This document shows positions 16,226 through 24,039 of a stretch of DNA of 34,881 nucleotides, piece by piece. A model generated the notes under the pieces. That model was given only the letters and a program-made list of their open reading frames with translations. It searched no databases and was not told where the DNA came from. The DNA is from RGIG4074 sp964615285 (GTDB lineage: Bacteria > Bacillota > Clostridia > Christensenellales > Borkfalkiaceae): NCBI GenBank assembly GCA_964615285.1, contig CAZTND010000016.1:1-34881 (forward strand), given 5' to 3'. The first letter of the stretch is position 1. Every line of letters begins with the position of its first letter. Made by a program: the position numbers and the translations under genes.

Positions 16226-17326
16226 ATGTACGACTATCTCATCGTCGGTGCGGGGCTGTACGGGGCGGTGTTCGCCCACGAGGCGGCCAAGCGCGGCAAA
16301 AAGTGTCTTGTCATCGAAAAACGCGGGCATATCGCCGGCAACATCTACACCGAAAACGTGGAGGGCATCAACGTCCACCGTTACGGCGCGCATATTTTCC
16401 ATACCTCCGACAGGGAAATCTGGAATTATATCAATCGGTTCGCCGAGTTCAACAACTACGTTAACCAACCCGTGGCGCGGTATAAGAACGAATGCTACAA
16501 CCTGCCCTTCAACATGAACACCTTCACCAAGATATGGCCGGACGTGTTCACCCCCGCCGAAGCGAAAAAACGCATCGAGGAGGAGCGGAAGGAAACATAC
16601 GTCGAAAACCCTTCCAACCTCGAAGAACAGGCGATAAACCTGGTCGGCAAGACCATATACGAAAAGCTGGTCAAAGGATATACAAGCAAGCAATGGGGCA
16701 GGGCATGCACGGAATTACCGCCCTTTATCATCAAACGCCTGCCCGTGCGCTTCACCTTCGACAACAACTATTTCAACGACCGCTATCAGGGCATCCCCGT
16801 CGGCGGCTACACCGCCATTGCGGAAAAGATGCTGGACGGCGCCGAAGTCAGGCTGAACACCGATTTCTTCGATGACAGGGAGAACTATCTCGCCTGCGCG
16901 AAAAAGGTCGTCTACACGGGCGCGATCGACCGCTTTTACGATTATCGTTTCGGCGCGCTGGAATACAGGAGCGTGCGCTTTGAAACGGAAATACTGGACA
17001 CGGACAACTTTCAGGGCAACGCCGTCGTCAATTACACGGACGCCGAAACGCCCTTCACGCGCATCATCGAACACAAACACTTCGAGTTCGGCACGCAGCC
17101 CAAAACGGTCATTTCGCGCGAATATTCCTCCGCGTGGAAACCGGGCGACGAGCCCTACTACCCCGTCAACGACGAGAAAAACGGCAGCCTTTACCGCCGC
17201 TATAAGGAACTTGCGGATCGGGAGGAAAAGGTGCTTTTCGGCGGCAGGCTGGGACAGTACAAATATTACGACATGCACAACGTCATCCGCGAAGCCCTGA
17301 ACGCCGCCCGACAAGAATTGGGATAA
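16226..17326 (+). CDS. glf: UDP-galactopyranose mutase
   Basis: Flavoenzyme that interconverts UDP-galactopyranose and UDP-galactofuranose, the donor for galactofuranose in surface glycans. The 366 residues begin MYDYLIVGAGLYGAVFAHEA, the FAD-binding start of the family. RYGAHIFHT is near 52, GYTSKQWG near 150, and FGGRLGQYKYYDMHNVI, the conserved C-terminal FAD contact, near 331. Length is typical. The start is fixed by the family N-terminus. The AAGGAG at 16206-16211 lies 14 bases upstream, a longer spacing than usual. It is monocistronic between its own promoter and a strong terminator. The GtrA and GT2 genes nearby fit an envelope polysaccharide role. Confidence 0.96.
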   Translation: MYDYLIVGAGLYGAVFAHEAAKRGKKCLVIEKRGHIAGNIYTENVEGINVHRYGAHIFHTSDREIWNYINRFAEFNNYVNQPVARYKNECYNLPFNMNTFTKIWPDVFTPAEAKKRIEEERKETYVENPSNLEEQAINLVGKTIYEKLVKGYTSKQWGRACTELPPFIIKRLPVRFTFDNNYFNDRYQGIPVGGYTAIAEKMLDGAEVRLNTDFFDDRENYLACAKKVVYTGAIDRFYDYRFGALEYRSVRFETEILDTDNFQGNAVVNYTDAETPFTRIIEHKHFEFGTQPKTVISREYSSAWKPGDEPYYPVNDEKNGSLYRRYKELADREEKVLFGGRLGQYKYYDMHNVIREALNAARQELG

Positions 17327-17349
17327 CCCTCTTTTTCCGGTTTCATATC

Positions 17350-17387
17350 GCCCCGCGCGGGACTTCCCCGCGGGGCCTTTCTTTTTT
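17350..17387 (+). terminator. Intrinsic terminator of glf
   Basis: GCCCCGCG pairs with CGCGGGGC, followed by CTTTCTTTTTTA. It lies 24 bases after the glf stop. Confidence 0.85.
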
Positions 17388-17527
17388 ATAGTATGCCCCT
17401 TTCCGAGCGGTACATGCCCGTGACGAAAGGAAAACACGATAAAGTTTTTTATGCGGGAAAATATTCTCCTTTTCAAAAGGTCGCCCGCTTCGGGGAGAAA
17501 CGGCGGATATTCCCCGATAAATAAAAG
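17388..17527. other. Intergenic stretch between two terminators
   Basis: These 140 bases lie between the glf terminator and a second strong terminator. No ORF with a convincing ribosome binding site is present; an ATG at 17451 is preceded by a T-run and its frame runs into the terminator. A small RNA ending at the second terminator is possible, but I see no clear promoter. Confidence 0.4.
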
Positions 17528-17558
17528 AAACGGCTCTTTCAAAGAACCGTTTTTTTTA
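17528..17558. terminator. Bidirectional intrinsic terminator
   Basis: AAACGG-TCTTT pairs with AAAGA-CCGTTT with one mismatch. Eight T follow on the plus strand and TTTCTTTTATTT on the minus strand. On the minus strand it would end the symporter/regulator/kinase operon, about 135 bases after the kinase stop. Confidence 0.8.
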
Positions 17559-17691
17559 TCTCCCTCATCCGGAAGGGGCGCTCTTTTCAATGCGCCTGTT
17601 TGCAGGCGTCGGGAAAACCCGGAACCCAACCGACCGGCGGTCCGGCGGCGCCTGCCGTACCCCCCCGCCGCCGCTTCCGAAAAGCGCGGCG

Positions 17692-19047
17692 TCAGAATAC
17701 GACGGTGAACGTGGTGCCTTCGCCGAGCTTGCTTTCCACGCCGATGGTCCAGCCCGCCTTGCGGCAGAGTTTGCGCACCACGGCGAGCCCGAGCCCGAAG
17801 CCGCCGCCCTGCCCGTTGTGCGATTTATCCACCGTGAAGAAACGGCTGAAAACCTTGTCGAGATTTTCCTCGGCGATGCCGACGCCCGTATCCGCGACGA
17901 CGAGCTTGGCAAGCCCGTTCTCTCTGCCGAGCGTAACGAAAATTTCGCCCCCCTCCTTGTTGTAACGGACGGCGTTGCCCACCAGATTGTTCAGGATGAT
18001 CAACAGCCGTTCGTAGCGGGAAAAGACGGTCACCCCCTCGGCAATGTCGGCATGGAGCGTGAGATTCTTCGCGCGCATGTTCGGCTCGAACGCACTCAGC
18101 GCGTCCTGCACCAACTCGGTAAAATCGACGTCATAGGAGGGCAGTTCATCGCTGTCTATTTCGCTGTAATGGATCGTTTCGGTGATGAGATTGGAGAGCC
18201 GTTCGCTCTGGGCACGGATGATGTTCACGGCGCGCAGCCGCTGCTCCTCGCTCAGCCCCTCGCCCGCCAGCAGTTCGGCAAAGCCCTTGATGGAGGTGAG
18301 CGGCGTGTTCATTTCGTGCGTGATGTTGGCGATCATCTCGTCCTTGGAATTTTTTGCCTGCAGGGCGAGCTCCTTCTCCTCCTCTATCCGCTTCAGATCC
18401 CCCACGATCTTCTCGTTGCGCTGGTTCAGCACCTCGGCAATGGGGCGGAGCTCCTCATAATTGCTGGTCAGTTTTTTGCCCTGCTGCGCCTGCAGCGTGA
18501 GCTGACGCACGGGCTTTAAGATGAAATCGGCGGCAAGATAGGTGAAGAGAAAACACACCAGCCCGTCTGCGAGCAGGAACCCGATGAGCGTGGGCAGCGC
18601 CTGCAAAAAGATGCTCCAGACCGAAGACGTGAACACCGCGATGCGCACCAGAACGCCGAGCCCGGAAAACAGCTTGCAGTAATAGACCATGTTCGCGCCC
18701 AACGTGTCTGAAGCGCGCACGGCATACCCCTCTCCTTCGGTCAGCGCCGCCTGCACTTCCTCCCGGTTCAGATGATTTTCTTCGATGCCCTCCGCCTCGC
18801 TGTCCGCAATGACCGTACCGTCCGTCCGGAGGAACGTGACGCGCGCGCCGCCCAGCCGCTCGGACAACGCCGCCGCCCCCGCCTCGTCGAGGGATACGCT
18901 TTCGTCGAACACATTCATATAGACGGCAAGCGTTTCCCGGCTGCGTTCGACGGAGAGATTATAATAGATCTCCGTCGCCGCGAAGGAAAAGAGTATGAGC
19001 CCGAGAAACGTGATGAGAATCGATACCCATAAAATTCTTTTCCGCAT
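17692..19047 (-). CDS. PhoR-type sensor histidine kinase
   Basis: 451-residue membrane kinase: a membrane helix at about 8-26, an extracytoplasmic sensor segment of about 105 residues, a second helix at about 150-172, a linker helix, and the dimerisation box NITHEMNTPLTSIKGF with phospho-accepting H244. The ATPase domain has an N box (ILNNLVGNAVRYN), DTGVGIAEE and GGFGLGLAVV. GGGGAGGG precedes ATG 19047. It is the last gene of an operon with a PhoB-type regulator 20 bases upstream and a phosphate symporter before that. The context suggests phosphate sensing. The ligand itself cannot be seen from sequence. Confidence 0.9.
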   Translation of the reverse strand: MRKRILWVSILITFLGLILFSFAATEIYYNLSVERSRETLAVYMNVFDESVSLDEAGAAALSERLGGARVTFLRTDGTVIADSEAEGIEENHLNREEVQAALTEGEGYAVRASDTLGANMVYYCKLFSGLGVLVRIAVFTSSVWSIFLQALPTLIGFLLADGLVCFLFTYLAADFILKPVRQLTLQAQQGKKLTSNYEELRPIAEVLNQRNEKIVGDLKRIEEEKELALQAKNSKDEMIANITHEMNTPLTSIKGFAELLAGEGLSEEQRLRAVNIIRAQSERLSNLITETIHYSEIDSDELPSYDVDFTELVQDALSAFEPNMRAKNLTLHADIAEGVTVFSRYERLLIILNNLVGNAVRYNKEGGEIFVTLGRENGLAKLVVADTGVGIAEENLDKVFSRFFTVDKSHNGQGGGFGLGLAVVRKLCRKAGWTIGVESKLGEGTTFTVVF

Positions 19048-19067
19048 TGCCCTCCCCTTTTTTGCCT

Positions 19068-19718
19068 TTATTTTTTCGTCACGAATTTGTACCCGACCCC
19101 GAATACCGTTTCAAAGTAGTCCACGCCCAGCTTGCGAAGGCGGGCAATGTGGTTGTCCACCGTGCGCGTTTCGCCCGACTCATACCCCCAGATGGAGATG
19201 AGCAGTTTCTCGCGCGTGAGCACCTTGCCCTCGTTTTCCATGCAATATTTGAGCAGTTGAAATTCCTTGTTGTTCAGGTCGAGTTTCTTGCCGTTCAGAG
19301 TGACCGTCATGGATGTTTCGTCCAGATACAGCCCGCCGCGGTTGAGGTCGGATTTACCGCGTCGGAACGCCACGTTGACCCGCGCCAGAAGCTCCAGAAC
19401 GCCGAACGGCTTGGAAACGTAATCGTCCGCCCCCGCGTTCAGCCCCTTCACCTTATCCAATTCGCTGCCCAGCGCGCTGAGCATTATGCAATATGTTTCG
19501 CTTTTGGCCGATTTCAGGAAAGAGAGCACGTCCAGCCCGTTGCCGTCGGGGAGCATGACGTCCAGAAGCGCCACCTCGGGCGCGCGCTCCCTGGCGGCGG
19601 CCATAAATTCCTTGACCGTGCGGAAAGAACGGCAGGAAATGCCGTTCATCTCCAGCGTGGTCTCCACGAGTTCGCAGATGCTCTTATCGTCTTCGAGAAT
19701 GTAAACTATCTTTTCCAT
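19068..19718 (-). CDS. OmpR/PhoB-family response regulator
   Basis: 216 residues. The receiver domain has the acidic pair EDD at 9-11, phospho-acceptor D53 in LLDVMLPDGNG and the conserved lysine K103 in VSKPFG. A C-terminal winged-helix DNA-binding domain follows (LDLNNKEFQLLKYCMENEGK, TRTVDNHIARLRKLG, FGVGYKFV). PhoB-type wings bind direct repeats with 11-bp spacing, exactly what is seen upstream of this operon and of the lipoprotein gene. The gap to the symporter gene is 15 bases and to the kinase 20. The ribosome binding site before ATG 19718 is weak, so translation may rely on the upstream gene. Confidence 0.92.
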   Translation of the reverse strand: MEKIVYILEDDKSICELVETTLEMNGISCRSFRTVKEFMAAARERAPEVALLDVMLPDGNGLDVLSFLKSAKSETYCIMLSALGSELDKVKGLNAGADDYVSKPFGVLELLARVNVAFRRGKSDLNRGGLYLDETSMTVTLNGKKLDLNNKEFQLLKYCMENEGKVLTREKLLISIWGYESGETRTVDNHIARLRKLGVDYFETVFGVGYKFVTKK

Positions 19719-19733
19719 GGGAAACCGACCGAT

Positions 19734-21386
19734 TTATTTTCCTCCGTAAATTTCTTCGACGGAATGGGCGAGATACGAGAGATGATCCCCCGCCCGCTCC
19801 AGGTTGGAGACGAGATTGATAAAGACGTTGCTGTTTTCCGGCTTGCAGTAGCCGCCGTTCAGCCGCTCTATGTGCTCGTCGATGAGTTTTTTGCGCATGC
19901 CGTCCACTTCGTCCTCGAGCGCGTCTACCTCGGAGAGCCGGCCCAAATCGTTCTTTTCCAACGTCCCGCGCACGGCGTCATAGAGTTCTTCGAGTTTTGC
20001 AAACATCTCTTCGAGCTGCTCGTTGACGCCCGAGGAAAATGTGAGATTGTACTTGATCTCCCGGCGGGTATACTTGGTCATGTTGTCGGCCAATTCGGCG
20101 AGACGGACAATGTCTCCGAGGTTATGATGCAATGCGGAAACGATTTGTTCGTCGTGCATGGAAATGTCCTCGCTGGAGACGCGGACGAGGTAGTCCGTAA
20201 TTTCCTTGCTTTTGGCGGTGATCTCCTCGTTCTTTTTCAAGATGCCCTCCGTCACGCCGTCATCGCGGCGGATGTAGGCATTGAACGCCGTGCGCAGGTT
20301 TTCCACGCCCATGTCGGCAAGTTGCAGCCGCGCGTTGGAAAGCTGTTCGATGGCGATCGACGGCGTGCCCAAAAGGCGCTCGTCCATGAGCGTGTCCTGC
20401 GTTTCTCCCTTGCCCTTCTTTTTCTTTTCGGGCACAAGGATGCCGGATAATTTGACAAAACCGTTGGTAAAGGGCAGAAAGATGAGGGTGCAGACCACGT
20501 TGAAGAAGGTATGGAACATGGCGATCTGCCTGCCCGGATCGTCGGGGAACCAGGAAGCGAAGGTCATTTCCATGAAACTCGGCCAGCAGAGAAGCACGAT
20601 GAAGAAGATGAGCGCGCCGAAGGTGTTGAACATCAGGTGGATGATGCACGCGCGGCGGGCGTTGCGGTTGGCGCCGATGGAGGAAAGGAGCGCCGTGACG
20701 CAGGTGCCGATATTCGTGCCCAGAATGAGGTAGAGCACGCTGTTGCCGCCTCCCCCGAAGATCAGGCCCTGCCCCGCCATGGTGATGATGACGCTGGTCA
20801 CCGCACTCGACGACTGCACGACGGCGGTCACCGCAAGCCCGATGAGGAGCATCAGGAAGGGATTGGTCGCCAGCGCCAGAATGCTTTTCAGATTATCGTC
20901 GGTCGCAAACTGTGACATGGAATCGCCCATGAGTTCCAGCCCGACGAACACAAGGCCGAGCCCCGCCAGCATGAGTCCGACCGACTGCACCTTGTCGTTC
21001 TTGGAAAACATGTCCATGAAGATGCCGATGAGGGTCAGAAGGGTCGCCGCTTCGATGAACGGGATGGTCTGCAGCGAAACGATGTGCCCCGTGATGGTCG
21101 TGCCGATGTTACAGCCCATGATGATCGCCGTCGCCTGGTAGAGGCTCATGACCCCGACGTTGACGAACCCGACGACCATGACGGTGGTGACGGACGAACT
21201 CTGCACGATGGCGGTCGCCGCCGCGCCGATGCCCACGCCCGCCAGGCGGCTCTTTGCCGTCTTGTTGAACATGCGCTTGAGCCCGCCCGAAGCAATTTTT
21301 TCCATGTTATCGCCGAGCAGCTTGAATCCGAGCAGAAAAGTACCCAGTCCCGCCGCCAGCGCGACGATCGCAAAAAAAATCTCCAT
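19734..21386 (-). CDS. Na+/phosphate cotransporter with C-terminal PhoU domain
   Basis: 550 residues of the NptA/YjbB family that moves inorganic phosphate with sodium. Two inverted Na/Pi repeats each contain the QSSS signature (AIVQSSSVTTV near 60 and AVVQSSSAVTS near 190), with about eight membrane helices. A cytoplasmic PhoU-like helical domain fills residues about 345-545 (ARLQLADMGVENLRTAF, SNLERAGDHLSYLAHSVEEI). AGAAGGAGA precedes ATG 21386. It is the first gene of an operon with the PhoB-type regulator and PhoR-type kinase. The Pho-box promoter upstream predicts induction when phosphate is scarce and autoregulation of the two-component system. Confidence 0.92.
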   Translation of the reverse strand: MEIFFAIVALAAGLGTFLLGFKLLGDNMEKIASGGLKRMFNKTAKSRLAGVGIGAAATAIVQSSSVTTVMVVGFVNVGVMSLYQATAIIMGCNIGTTITGHIVSLQTIPFIEAATLLTLIGIFMDMFSKNDKVQSVGLMLAGLGLVFVGLELMGDSMSQFATDDNLKSILALATNPFLMLLIGLAVTAVVQSSSAVTSVIITMAGQGLIFGGGGNSVLYLILGTNIGTCVTALLSSIGANRNARRACIIHLMFNTFGALIFFIVLLCWPSFMEMTFASWFPDDPGRQIAMFHTFFNVVCTLIFLPFTNGFVKLSGILVPEKKKKGKGETQDTLMDERLLGTPSIAIEQLSNARLQLADMGVENLRTAFNAYIRRDDGVTEGILKKNEEITAKSKEITDYLVRVSSEDISMHDEQIVSALHHNLGDIVRLAELADNMTKYTRREIKYNLTFSSGVNEQLEEMFAKLEELYDAVRGTLEKNDLGRLSEVDALEDEVDGMRKKLIDEHIERLNGGYCKPENSNVFINLVSNLERAGDHLSYLAHSVEEIYGGK

Positions 21387-21509
21387 TGTGATCTCCTTCT
21401 GTAAAACTTTCTCTCTCCATCGTTTTTTGTGCTTTGCTTCTTACTCTCAATCGACGCAGACCGAAGGCTCGCGGTCCCTCCGCGCCGCCGTTCTTCGCCC
21501 TACCCTTCC

Positions 21510-21515
21510 ATTATA
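21510..21515 (-). promoter_or_regulatory. -10 box of the phosphate symporter operon
   Basis: TATAAT on the minus strand, with no convincing -35 at the usual distance. The array of 11-bp spaced hexamers stands in its place, as expected for an activator-dependent Pho promoter. Confidence 0.75.
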
Positions 21516-21524
21516 AAGAAAAGT

Positions 21525-21574
21525 TGCAAAAAAATCTACATAAATTTGTAATAAAAATGTAAAATTTGTCTAAA
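21525..21574 (-). promoter_or_regulatory. Pho-box array upstream of the symporter operon
   Basis: Read on the plus strand, hexamers start at 21525 (TGCAAA), 21536 (CTACAT), 21547 (TGTAAT), 21558 (TGTAAA) and 21569 (TCTAAA), exactly 11 bp apart. On the coding strand they read TTTGCA, ATGTAG, ATTACA, TTTACA and TTTAGA, close to the Gram-positive PhoP site TTHACA with 5-bp spacers. The nearest ends 9 bp from the -10. The same arrangement occurs upstream of the lipoprotein gene at 23841. Confidence 0.8.
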
Positions 21575-21679
21575 CCTTGTATTTTTTTTCTGCCGGAAGG
21601 AATTTTTGAGGACGATACGCAATAAGTTTCCGTTTTTTTGCCGTTGCGGACAACGCCGGCTCAGCCGCCATAAACGGCA

Positions 21680-21716
21680 AAAACCGGGAAAGGCGTTCTG
21701 CCCTTTTCCCGGTTTT
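21680..21716 (-). terminator. Bidirectional intrinsic terminator of the lipoprotein gene
   Basis: AAAACCGGGAAA pairs with TTTCCCGGTTTT. It lies about 35 bases after the lipoprotein stop and is followed by T-rich sequence on both strands. Confidence 0.8.
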
Positions 21717-21751
21717 CTTCCGCTTCAGGAATGATTCGTTTTTTCGTCCGC

Positions 21752-23841
21752 TCAGCCGAGCACGGCGGCGACGGGTTTATAGGTGACCGCGTCCTCCTCG
21801 CTCTCCAGCTTGACGACCGTAAAGTCCGCCGCATTGTTGTCGGTATCGACGGCGTCCGTGCGGGTGACGATCTTGTTTTTGCTGATGTCGGTGACGAACG
21901 CCCCTTCGCAGAGTTCGTTTTCTGTCCCTTCGATCACGCCCAGGCGGTCGACGACGTTGCCTTCCGCATCCGCGATCTCAACGGTATACTGCTTGTTGTC
22001 TATTTCGAGATCGTCCACCTTTTTGTTGTACTCGCCCTCTTCGAAGGAGATCAGGGCGTTTTCATTGCCCGTATCGCCGCCGATGATGACGTAGTACCCG
22101 CCCGCGGGCAAAAGCCCCTCCATGGAAATCTCCTTCCACACGCGATCGGACGCGTCGTTCATGGTCGAATAGCGCACCGTATAGTCCGAAAGATCGATGG
22201 CTGCGTCCGTCGGATTATAGACGGTGATGAAATCGTTGGACGTCTGCCCGTCGTCCTTGCCGCCGTTGCCGAACACCGACCAGATCAGCAGGTGATCGGC
22301 GTTCTCCACGGGAATGAATGTCGCCGTTTCGTGCATGGTGTACGTCTTTTGTTCCCCTTCGAGGGCATACAGGGAGATCGTTCCGCTGTTCTCGTTGGCG
22401 ACGACCAGCAGATCCTGCCCGTTCGGGCTCTCCGCCGCGGGGATGAAGTCCAGCCCCTCGGGCGCGACGTCCCCCGCCATATCGTCGGAATAATCGCGGG
22501 AATTTGCCCAGGCAACATATTCCACATCGGAGAGGTCGGAGACGTCAAAGATCATGACGCCGCCCTGCCGTTCCAGCCCTACGGAGATATACGTCCTGCC
22601 GTTCNNNNNNNNNNNNNNNNNNNNNNNNNNNNNNNNNNNNNNNNNNNNNNNNNNNNNNNNNNNNNNNNNNNNNNNNNNNNNNNNNNNNNNNNNNNNNNNN
22701 NNNNATACGTCCTGCCGTTCTGCTCGAACGCATCGACCCCGTCGGGCATATACACGCCGTACACGTCCTGCGTTTCAATGGAGATCTGCCCGTCCTCGAT
22801 CATATCCAGCCCGTTCCCGGGAAGACTGTGGTCCTTGAACCCCAGCCCCCGGACGGAGAGAAATTGCCTGGCTTCGATGTCCAGCACGGCGATCGCGTTC
22901 GCTTCCTGCAGGGAAACATACGCCCTCGTACCGCTCACCGCGATATACTCCGGCTCCAGGTCGACGGAAGGCGCGGTATCCTTTTTGAGCAGAACGCGGT
23001 CGGCAACGAGCTGTTCCCGCTGCGCGTCAAAACTTTCAAACGTAACGACAACGGGGGCGGGCGTCTCCTCGTCCAGATCGAGCACCGTCACGCTCCCCTG
23101 CGGGTCGGTCGTCCCCGCACCGTATCCGTCGCGCGGCTCGCCCTCGTCCGCCGTGAGCACGACATTGCCCGCAAAGGTGATCATATCGGGCTGCACGCCG
23201 CAGGCATATGCCGCAACATAATTCCCCTCATAGTCCAGGAGAACGATGGCGCCGCCCTGCGTGAAATCGGAGTTTTGCACCGCCACCGCAATGCGGTCGA
23301 GTTCGGTGTTGACCGCAACGCTCGTGATGTCGCCGACGGCAAAGCCCGCCGCAAAATCTTCGGGATGCTCTTCCATCAGAGAATGAAAGGAAATGCGTCC
23401 GCTCGCCTCGTCGAACACCGTCTCCAGCTCCTCCGTCTCCTCATACCGTTGCAGCGACACGATGTCGAGCGTCTGCGTTTTTCCGTTCACCAGGTACAAT
23501 TTTCCGTTGTCGGCATTGTACTGCACGATCTCCGCCACGCCGCCGTCAGCGCTGGAATATCCCGTGGAAAAGTTTGCGACCTTATTCAGCCAGACGGAAG
23601 CGGGAACGTCCTCTCCCCCTTCGTCATCGCCCGTGCCGCTGTCGTTGCCGCTGTCAGCGCTGCTGTCCGTACTGCCGCCGGTGCTGCTGTCCGTACTGCC
23701 GCCGGTGCTGCTGTCCGTACTGCCGCCGGTGCTGCCGGAATTTTGCGCCCCGTCCGTGCAGGCGACCGCGAACATAAGCGTAAAGACCAGCAGAAGCGCG
23801 AGCGCCGCTGCCGTCAGAGTGTGAAAAATCCTTTTGCTCAT
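21752..23841 (-). CDS. Choice-of-anchor I / lamin-tail lipoprotein (interrupted by N gap)
   Basis: The signal peptide ends in the lipobox FAVAC with C28. A low-complexity Ser/Thr/Gly linker follows, made of 8-residue repeats (SSTGGSTD), then a beta-propeller-like domain. Diagnostic phrases before the gap are GVQPDMITFAGN, VVLTADEGEPRDG, LEPEYIAVSG, AYVSLQEANAIAVLDI and FKDHSLPGNGLD. After the gap come SVGLERQGGVMIFDVSDLS and APEGLDFIPA, then a lamin-tail domain (NDFITVYNPTDAAIDLSDY, LLPAGGYYVIIGG). This is the order of choice-of-anchor I family proteins, some of which are annotated as alkaline-phosphatase-like. No catalytic site can be assigned. ATG 23841 has AAGGAG eight bases upstream; an ATG at 23847 is too close to it. 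The 100-N gap hides the middle, so length is unknown. A Pho-box promoter drives it. Confidence 0.8.
22605..22704. other. Assembly gap inside the lipoprotein gene
   Basis: Exactly 100 N. The 16 bases on each side are identical (ATACGTCCTGCCGTTC, at 22589-22604 and 22705-22720). On the coding strand both encode NGRTY. Either the contigs overlap, or a repeated motif broke the assembly and a segment is missing. Confidence 0.95.
23661..23732. repeat. 24-bp tandem repeat (3 copies) in the lipoprotein linker
   Basis: Three identical 24-bp units start at 23661, 23685 and 23709. In the minus-strand gene they encode an 8-residue Ser/Thr/Gly/Asp unit just behind the lipid anchor. Copy number may vary between strains and set spacer length. 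Confidence 0.85.
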
Positions 23842-23873
23842 AAACATTACTCCTTTTTCAAAATCATGACTTT

Positions 23874-23879
23874 ATTGTA
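23874..23879 (-). promoter_or_regulatory. -10 box of the lipoprotein gene
   Basis: TACAAT on the minus strand, 33 bases before the start codon at 23841. The Pho-box array begins 9 bases upstream, as in the symporter operon. Confidence 0.7.
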
Positions 23880-23888
23880 GCAAAAGGA

Positions 23889-23949
23889 TGTAATATTTTT
23901 TCAGCGCAGTTGTCTATAAAATGTCATTTTTTTGTAATATATTTCCAAA
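23889..23949 (-). promoter_or_regulatory. Pho-box array upstream of the lipoprotein gene
   Basis: Read on the plus strand, hexamers start at 23889 (TGTAAT), 23900 (TTCAGC, poor), 23911 (TGTCTA), 23922 (TGTCAT), 23933 (TGTAAT) and 23944 (TCCAAA), all 11 bp apart. On the coding strand the good ones read ATTACA, TAGACA, ATGACA and ATTACA. The distance from the first hexamer to the -10 is 9 bp, identical to the symporter promoter. Confidence 0.78.
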
Positions 23950-24039
23950 GCGGCGGGCGCGGAGTCCGTCCCAACACATTTTTTCTTCGTTTTTCATATG
24001 AATGAATAAGTGTATATGCACTGCAAAGGAGAAATTTTT

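Noticed and set aside
19047..20450. 467-codon open frame on the plus strand
   Set aside because: Antisense to the response regulator and symporter genes; composition is that of a shadow frame.
23661..23732. CRISPR-like array
   Set aside because: The three 24-bp units are adjacent without spacers and encode a Ser/Thr/Gly linker; they are a coding tandem repeat.
21752..23841. Two separate genes on either side of the N gap
   Set aside because: Both halves carry complementary parts of one choice-of-anchor I/lamin-tail protein, with no start signal or terminator at the gap.
23997..24005. Sigma-K or sigma-E promoter for the collagen-like gene
   Set aside because: CATATGAAT resembles both -10 boxes but mismatches each at key positions, and no matching -35 was found.
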